In this document: positions 6,219 to 9,520 of the stretch, one piece after another
Position numbering within the stretch: position 1 is the stretch's first letter
Layout: each line of letters begins with the position of its first letter
From: Methanosphaera sp.
Lineage (GTDB): Archaea; Methanobacteriota; Methanobacteria; Methanobacteriales; Methanobacteriaceae
Assembly: GCA_013330915.1 (NCBI GenBank)
Contig: DUHK01000038.1
Coordinates: 1 to 9,520 of the forward strand
Length of the DNA: 9,520 nucleotides
Direction of reading: 5' to 3'
Program-made: the position numbers and the translations under genes
The notes under the pieces: generated by a model
Database searches by the model: none
What the model was told of the DNA's origin: nothing
Seen by the model: only the letters and a program-made list of their open reading frames with translations

Positions 6219-6942
6219 CTTTTATGTCAACAACCGTATGGAAAACTCCCGGCGAATATTTTTTTATGGTTCTTTTGTTTAGAACCTCTATTTCTCTTCC
6301 AACTTTTTTTGCAGCATTTTCAACCCTTTCAACCGGTCTGGTGAATAGGATTGGTTCAGGGGTGGATTCATGATAATGGATGATTCCTCCTTCCTTCAGG
6401 TATTTCATTGCACTGTCAAGATAGTGGTGTGTTGTACCGATGTATCCCATCATGATTCTGTCGGCCACATGATCAAAGTCCTGTAATCCACAATCTCCCA
6501 GTATGGGGTTAACTATGTCCTCAACCTTGTTGAGTTTAACATTTTCACACAGATAAGCATATGAAACAGGGTTGATTTCAATGGCATGAATCTTTTTTGG
6601 CCTTGAATGAACAGCCATCGGAATTGTAAAGTAGCCTATGCCTGCAAACATGTCTATTATGGTCTCGTCTTCAGAGGGCAGTTTGCTCATTCTGAGTCTT
6701 TCACCAGTATTTCCCTTTGACCACATAATCTTGGCTACATCAAACTTGAATTTGCAGTAGTTTTCCTTGTGTATTGTTTCGGTACCCTCACCGTAAATCA
6801 TCTCCACTTCAGGTTCCCTTTTTTGGCCTTTGATTTCACCGAGCTTAACGACCTTGTTTACGTATGGTAATTTGATGATTTCATCCAGGTTGTCAGGCAC
6901 TTTTTTTACTACCCATATGTCTCCTATAAGTTTACCTTTCAT
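6211..6942 (-). CDS. taw2: Probable Taw2, tRNA(Phe) (4-demethylwyosine(37)-C7) aminocarboxypropyltransferase
   Basis: Trm5/Taw2-type Rossmann enzyme acting on G37-derived bases of tRNA(Phe). Taw2 moves the 3-amino-3-carboxypropyl group of SAM to C7 of imidazole-4-demethylwyosine. Visible: FKFDVAKIMWSKGNTGERLR (65-84), typical of this superfamily; motif I D97-MFAGIGYFTIP; E122-INP; D150; and D161-RIMMGYIGTTHHYLD. The last segment occupies the place where Trm5 G37 methyltransferases carry NPP; its replacement by a MGY-type sequence points to Taw2. The 243-residue length also matches Taw2 rather than the longer Trm5 with its extra N-terminal domain. Start supported by GAGGAT (minus strand of 6949-6954), directly after the mmp10 stop. 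Likely co-transcribed with mmp10. A Trm5-like m1G37 enzyme is the main alternative. Confidence 0.82.
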   Translation of the reverse strand: MKGKLIGDIWVVKKVPDNLDEIIKLPYVNKVVKLGEIKGQKREPEVEMIYGEGTETIHKENYCKFKFDVAKIMWSKGNTGERLRMSKLPSEDETIIDMFAGIGYFTIPMAVHSRPKKIHAIEINPVSYAYLCENVKLNKVEDIVNPILGDCGLQDFDHVADRIMMGYIGTTHHYLDSAMKYLKEGGIIHYHESTPEPILFTRPVERVENAAKKVGREIEVLNKRTIKKYSPGVFHTVVDIKVN

Positions 6943-6954
6943 AAATTTATCCTC

Positions 6955-8196
6955 TTATATTTTAACACCCATGTAATTTATCAGCTCTATCAAATCCTCG
7001 AATGCGTAGAGTTCATGCTTGAGAACGTCATTTTTTGTCATTGTTCCACTCATTTCACCATCAACAGTCAGTAAATCGGGTCCCCTGTGAATTAAACGGA
7101 ATTTTCCATCGCTTCTGAAAACGTCCTCCGCAACCATATCATGAACAAAGCAGCGTCCGGGAATAATCACAGTGTCCTTAACCTCTCTCAGGTCTATGTT
7201 TCTAAGATCTTCTTCAGTGATTAAACAGGCAATTTCCTGTTCCGTTGCAATGACATTGACATGTTCTGAAGCTCCAAGATTGTCAATTATTTTTTCAATG
7301 TATCTTGCAGATATTTTTCCAGTGATTATTGTGGCTTCGGCCTTGATTGGTGTTAATATTTCAAGGTATTCCTTGTTTTTATCATGTGCCAGTGCGTAAG
7401 GGCTGTCTGTTTCGGGGTCACATACTGGTGTACCGGTAACCCTAAGGTTATATTCCTTTGACGTGTCTATGACCAGTTGTCTGAATTCTTCTATGGCCTG
7501 TTCCTCAATTCCTGGAATTACTTGTTTTTCACTTAGAATCAGGCCCTGATTTCTGTTGTTTGCAAATCTCATGAGTATAAGTGCCTTTGCACCCCAGGAT
7601 TCTAGGTTTTCACATGTGCGTGCAAGTTCTTCTCCATCATTGACGCCGGGAATGATGATTGAAGCAGCATGCACATCACATGTCTGACAAAAACGTTTCA
7701 ATGCTTCAACAGATGCTTCAGGTGTCGGGTCATGCATCCATTTTCTTCTTAATTCAGGATCTGTTGAAAATGCTGTGAACGTGGTTTCTTTAACTCCGTT
7801 ATTGACGAGTGCATCCACAATGTTGGGATCATCAATACCCTTTCCACTGGTATAACCAAGGTGGATGGGCAGACCCATATCATTAATTCCCCTGGTGAGG
7901 GTTAATAAATCGGGATAGCAACTCACATCTCCGTCTCCAGTTATATTTACTATTGTATCTCGTGGAATTTCAGTCTGGAAAATATTCATTTGCAGGGTTG
8001 ACAATACATGATATGCAGGGAAATAGTCCCTTGTCATGTTTGTATCTGTACTGCAGTGTGGACATCCTATGTGTCCTGGAGGGCAGTGTTTACAACCCAG
8101 GATTTTTGCTTCTCTAACATTTTTGAAGTAGCAGTATTCGCAAAAACCCCTACAATTTTTTCCAGGTATTCCACCAACATCGGCCATAATCTGCAT
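6955..8196 (-). CDS. mmp10: Mmp10, methyl-coenzyme M reductase arginine C-methyltransferase (radical SAM, B12-dependent)
   Basis: Methanogenesis marker protein 10 methylates the C5 of a conserved arginine near the active site of McrA, a modification known to stabilise or tune the reductase. The 413-residue length fits. The N-terminus carries the family hallmark GGIPGKNCRGFCEYC, with the radical SAM CX3CX2C at C15, C19 and C22. It is followed by a second cysteine set, CKHCPPGHIGCPHC (C35, C38, C45, C48). Further on are NITGDGDVSCYPDLL, PIHLGYTSGKGIDDP, STDPELRRKWMHDP, ASIIIPGVNDGEEL and VTGTPVCDPETDSPYALA. The C-terminal third, with GRCFVHDMVAEDVF and DGEMSGTMTKNDVL, matches Mmp10 architecture. 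No clear ribosome binding site precedes ATG 8196 or the alternative Met4 at 8187, whose product would begin MADVGG. Divergent from mcrC and upstream of taw2 in one likely transcript. Confidence 0.94.
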   Translation of the reverse strand: MQIMADVGGIPGKNCRGFCEYCYFKNVREAKILGCKHCPPGHIGCPHCSTDTNMTRDYFPAYHVLSTLQMNIFQTEIPRDTIVNITGDGDVSCYPDLLTLTRGINDMGLPIHLGYTSGKGIDDPNIVDALVNNGVKETTFTAFSTDPELRRKWMHDPTPEASVEALKRFCQTCDVHAASIIIPGVNDGEELARTCENLESWGAKALILMRFANNRNQGLILSEKQVIPGIEEQAIEEFRQLVIDTSKEYNLRVTGTPVCDPETDSPYALAHDKNKEYLEILTPIKAEATIITGKISARYIEKIIDNLGASEHVNVIATEQEIACLITEEDLRNIDLREVKDTVIIPGRCFVHDMVAEDVFRSDGKFRLIHRGPDLLTVDGEMSGTMTKNDVLKHELYAFEDLIELINYMGVKI

Positions 8197-8252
8197 AAAT
8201 ATTTATTTCTATTTTCTGTTTTTTATTTTTATGGTAAATTTTTGAAACTAGG

Positions 8253-8260
8253 ATTATATA
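8253..8260 (-). promoter_or_regulatory. Probable TATA box for mmp10-taw2
   Basis: The minus strand reads CTAATATATAATCC around this site. Initiation about 25 bases downstream, near 8230, would give a leader of roughly 35 bases before ATG 8196. It lies only about 15-20 bases from one of the plus-strand TATA candidates for mcrC, so the two promoters are back to back. Confidence 0.5.
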
Positions 8261-8272
8261 TTAGAAAAAACA

Positions 8273-8279
8273 TATAATT
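8273..8279 (+). promoter_or_regulatory. Possible TATA box for mcrC-mtrE (upstream candidate)
   Basis: AAAAAAC followed by TATAATT gives an A-rich BRE-like stretch plus TATA box; initiation near 8300 would leave a leader of about 45 bases. A second candidate, TAATATAATATAATG (8304-8318), would leave a leader of only about a dozen bases. The sequence does not decide between them. Confidence 0.4.
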
Positions 8280-8346
8280 GAAAAAAATCAGATAAATTAT
8301 TAGTAATATAATATAATGACAATAATTTTTTTATGGATGTGTAATT

Positions 8347-8949
8347 ATGATAGGAAAAAGTACTCACATAGTAGATTGTAGGGAAACAAGAGGAATAGGT
8401 GAAGGTGGAGGTATAGCACAAAGAGGAACTTACGCTCAATGTGGTGATGACTTACTTGCGGTTGCTATGTCTCCTGGTCGTAGACACATTACAAAACCGG
8501 TATGTGAAATTACATTTGCACTTAGGGAAGCCAATATTCAAACAAGTACCCTGGTATTGAATGCAGGTTCAGGGGTACCAAAAGACACTCCTTCCGGTGG
8601 AGGTCAGGGATTGTTCGGGGTAACACCTAAGGAAATATCACAAATGAACAGACATAAAGTTGTTTTAATTCACTTTGGTGGAGTAAAAAATCATATAATA
8701 TATAAAGCCAAACACGTATTGAAAAACATTAACAAACCTGTTATTATTATTGCACAATATCCTGTTGATTACGAAGATTTTGCACGTATAGGTGTAAAAA
8801 CAGCAGCTGTTATGCCTGAAAAACCTGAAACTAAAGGAACTATTGTTGAATTGATTACTGATGTAATACGTGGTGAAACATGTACCCAAAATAAACTGGA
8901 TGAAATCATTGACAAGGTTGAAAAAACTATTCAAACATATGGATATTAA
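8347..8949 (+). CDS. mcrC: Methyl-coenzyme M reductase operon protein C, McrC
   Basis: McrC is a component of the ATP-dependent activation complex (A3a) that restores the reductase's nickel F430 centre to the active Ni(I) state; cytosolic. The 200 residues match full-length McrC, and the sequence is strongly family-like: MIGKSTHIVDCRETRGIGEG, GGIAQRGTYAQCG, VAMSPGRRHITKPVCEITFALREANI (in overlapping pieces), TLVLNAGSGVPKD, LIHFGGVKNHIIYKAKHVL, YPVDYEDFARIGVKTAAVMP and VIRGETCTQNKLDEII. Cysteines at 11, 32, 53 and near the C-terminus (GETC) fall in conserved segments. The gene is unusual in context: mcrB and mcrD are not upstream (mmp10 is there, on the other strand) and mcrG/mcrA do not follow; mtrE comes next. 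The ribosome binding site is weak (GGATGTG, 8335-8341). Confidence 0.95.
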   Translation: MIGKSTHIVDCRETRGIGEGGGIAQRGTYAQCGDDLLAVAMSPGRRHITKPVCEITFALREANIQTSTLVLNAGSGVPKDTPSGGGQGLFGVTPKEISQMNRHKVVLIHFGGVKNHIIYKAKHVLKNINKPVIIIAQYPVDYEDFARIGVKTAAVMPEKPETKGTIVELITDVIRGETCTQNKLDEIIDKVEKTIQTYGY

Positions 8950-8960
8950 AGGTAATTTGT

Positions 8961-9520
8961 ATGGATATACTTTTTAATTTAATACTTGTTGCTTTGATGG
9001 GGCTGATTGCTGTAATTGCGGGAATATTTGAGGATTTGGAATCTGATGTTGCTTCAACAAGCAATCCAAATTCTCAAGTACAATTGGCACCTCAAATCGG
9101 AAATTTACATAAACTATTCAACAGGGCTGTTTCGGGCGAACCATTACTTGTTGGTGCAATGGCAACGATAGCAGGTTCCATAGCCTACGTCATGTTTTCA
9201 TTAAACTATCCGGTTATTCTGGTGTTGTTGCTGTCTGCATTTATTGCAACAATTGTTCAGGTGGTTCTCTCCATCACCTCATATATTGGTCGAATAACCA
9301 GTCAGGCATTGTATAATCAGCCTTTGTTTTTAGATGTGATATTCAAGCACATTCCAGTTATTGCAGCACATGCTTTTATTGTATTATTTTCAATAACAAC
9401 ATTGTCTTATATTATGATTTACCTGCTGAATCCGGCAATTCCATTAACATTACCTGTTTGTTCAATGCTGATGGGTATAACACTGGGATCTATCGGATCT
9501 GCAATAGGGGACATACATTA
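8961..9520 (+). CDS. mtrE: Tetrahydromethanopterin S-methyltransferase subunit E, MtrE, N-terminal 186 residues (cut by window edge)
   Basis: Integral membrane subunit of the MtrA-H complex, which transfers the methyl group of methyl-tetrahydromethanopterin to coenzyme M and pumps sodium ions; MtrE is thought to help form the ion path with MtrC and MtrD. The frame is open from ATG 8961 to the last base. Visible: a first hydrophobic helix (about 3-22) followed by the subunit hallmark EDLESDVASTSNPNSQVQL, then APQIGNLHKLFNRAVSGEP, and further hydrophobic stretches at about 65-80, 82-105, 130-155 and 160-180, ending in GITLGSIGSAIGDIH. The first helix (LFNLILVALMGLIAVIAGI) looks divergent from the MtrE I remember from Methanothermobacter. 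AAAGGT (8948-8953) is the ribosome binding site. It starts 11 bases after mcrC, so the two are probably co-transcribed; mtrD, C, B, A, F, G and H would be expected beyond the window. Confidence 0.94.
   Translation, partial: MDILFNLILVALMGLIAVIAGIFEDLESDVASTSNPNSQVQLAPQIGNLHKLFNRAVSGEPLLVGAMATIAGSIAYVMFSLNYPVILVLLLSAFIATIVQVVLSITSYIGRITSQALYNQPLFLDVIFKHIPVIAAHAFIVLFSITTLSYIMIYLLNPAIPLTLPVCSMLMGITLGSIGSAIGDIH

Noticed and set aside
7172..7399. 75-residue plus-strand open frame opposite mmp10
   Set aside because: Antisense to the Mmp10 C-terminal region, no ribosome binding site and no family resemblance.
2898..8307. Shared 13-base string AATTATTAGTAAT upstream of the Lrp-type gene (2898-2910) and of mcrC (8295-8307), considered as a common operator
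   Set aside because: In spacers this rich in A and T, a 13-base match between two spacers in the window is roughly what chance would give, and its position relative to the TATA boxes differs (before the box in one case, between or within boxes in the other).
8665..8934. 89-residue minus-strand open frame opposite mcrC
   Set aside because: Phe/Asn/Tyr-rich product of antisense sequence within the highly conserved McrC gene.
1..9520. CRISPR array, insertion sequence, prophage, toxin-antitoxin or defence genes
   Set aside because: No regularly spaced repeats, transposase or integrase motifs, attachment-site duplications, or defence-type domains were seen. Every long open frame is accounted for by the genes listed.

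Overview
The window is AT-rich archaeal DNA from a hydrogen-dependent methanogen, almost certainly order Methanobacteriales. Diagnostic genes are mptA (methanopterin pathway), cofG (coenzyme F420), mmp10 (methyl-coenzyme M reductase modification), mcrC (reductase activation) and mtrE (methyl-H4MPT:coenzyme M methyltransferase). Archaeal tRNA modification genes (trm1, taw2), TATA-box-like promoters and very AT-rich spacers fit this. From memory, an mcr/mtr locus that keeps mcrC but lacks the other mcr genes would suit a Methanosphaera-like organism, in which I recall the reductase being the mrt type; I cannot confirm the genus from this sequence.

Layout: (1) 1-482, minus strand: the N-terminal part of a DegT-family sugar aminotransferase that runs off the left edge. 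(2) 690-1862, plus: trm1. It converges on a membrane-anchored or secreted protein of unknown function (1880-2572, minus), with a perfect 8-bp-stem hairpin at the junction. (3) 2573-3014: a 442-base AT-rich divergent promoter region with an operator-like dyad around each of two TATA boxes. (4) 3015-3518, plus: an Lrp/AsnC-type regulator. (5) 3701-6218, plus: mptA, a small protein of unknown function, and cofG, closely spaced and probably one transcription unit. (6) 6211-8196, minus: mmp10 followed by taw2, 12 bases apart, converging on cofG with an 8-base overlap of the gene ends. (7) 8347-9520, plus: mcrC followed 11 bases later by mtrE, which runs off the right edge. mtrE has no stop codon in the window.

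Functionally most of the window serves the last steps of methanogenesis and the cofactors they need. MptA starts the methanopterin pterin, CofG helps make the deazaflavin chromophore of F420, Mtr moves the methyl group from tetrahydromethanopterin to coenzyme M, and McrC and Mmp10 activate and post-translationally methylate the reductase that releases methane. Mmp10 and McrC are divergently transcribed from one 150-base spacer. Two tRNA modification enzymes (G26 dimethylation and wyosine-type side-chain formation at position 37) are interleaved.

I found no mobile element, CRISPR array, tRNA or rRNA, and no clear new defence or mobile system. The points most worth following are the isolated mcrC next to mtrE, the unknown small gene between mptA and cofG, and the unknown secreted protein whose TATA box is framed by an inverted repeat.
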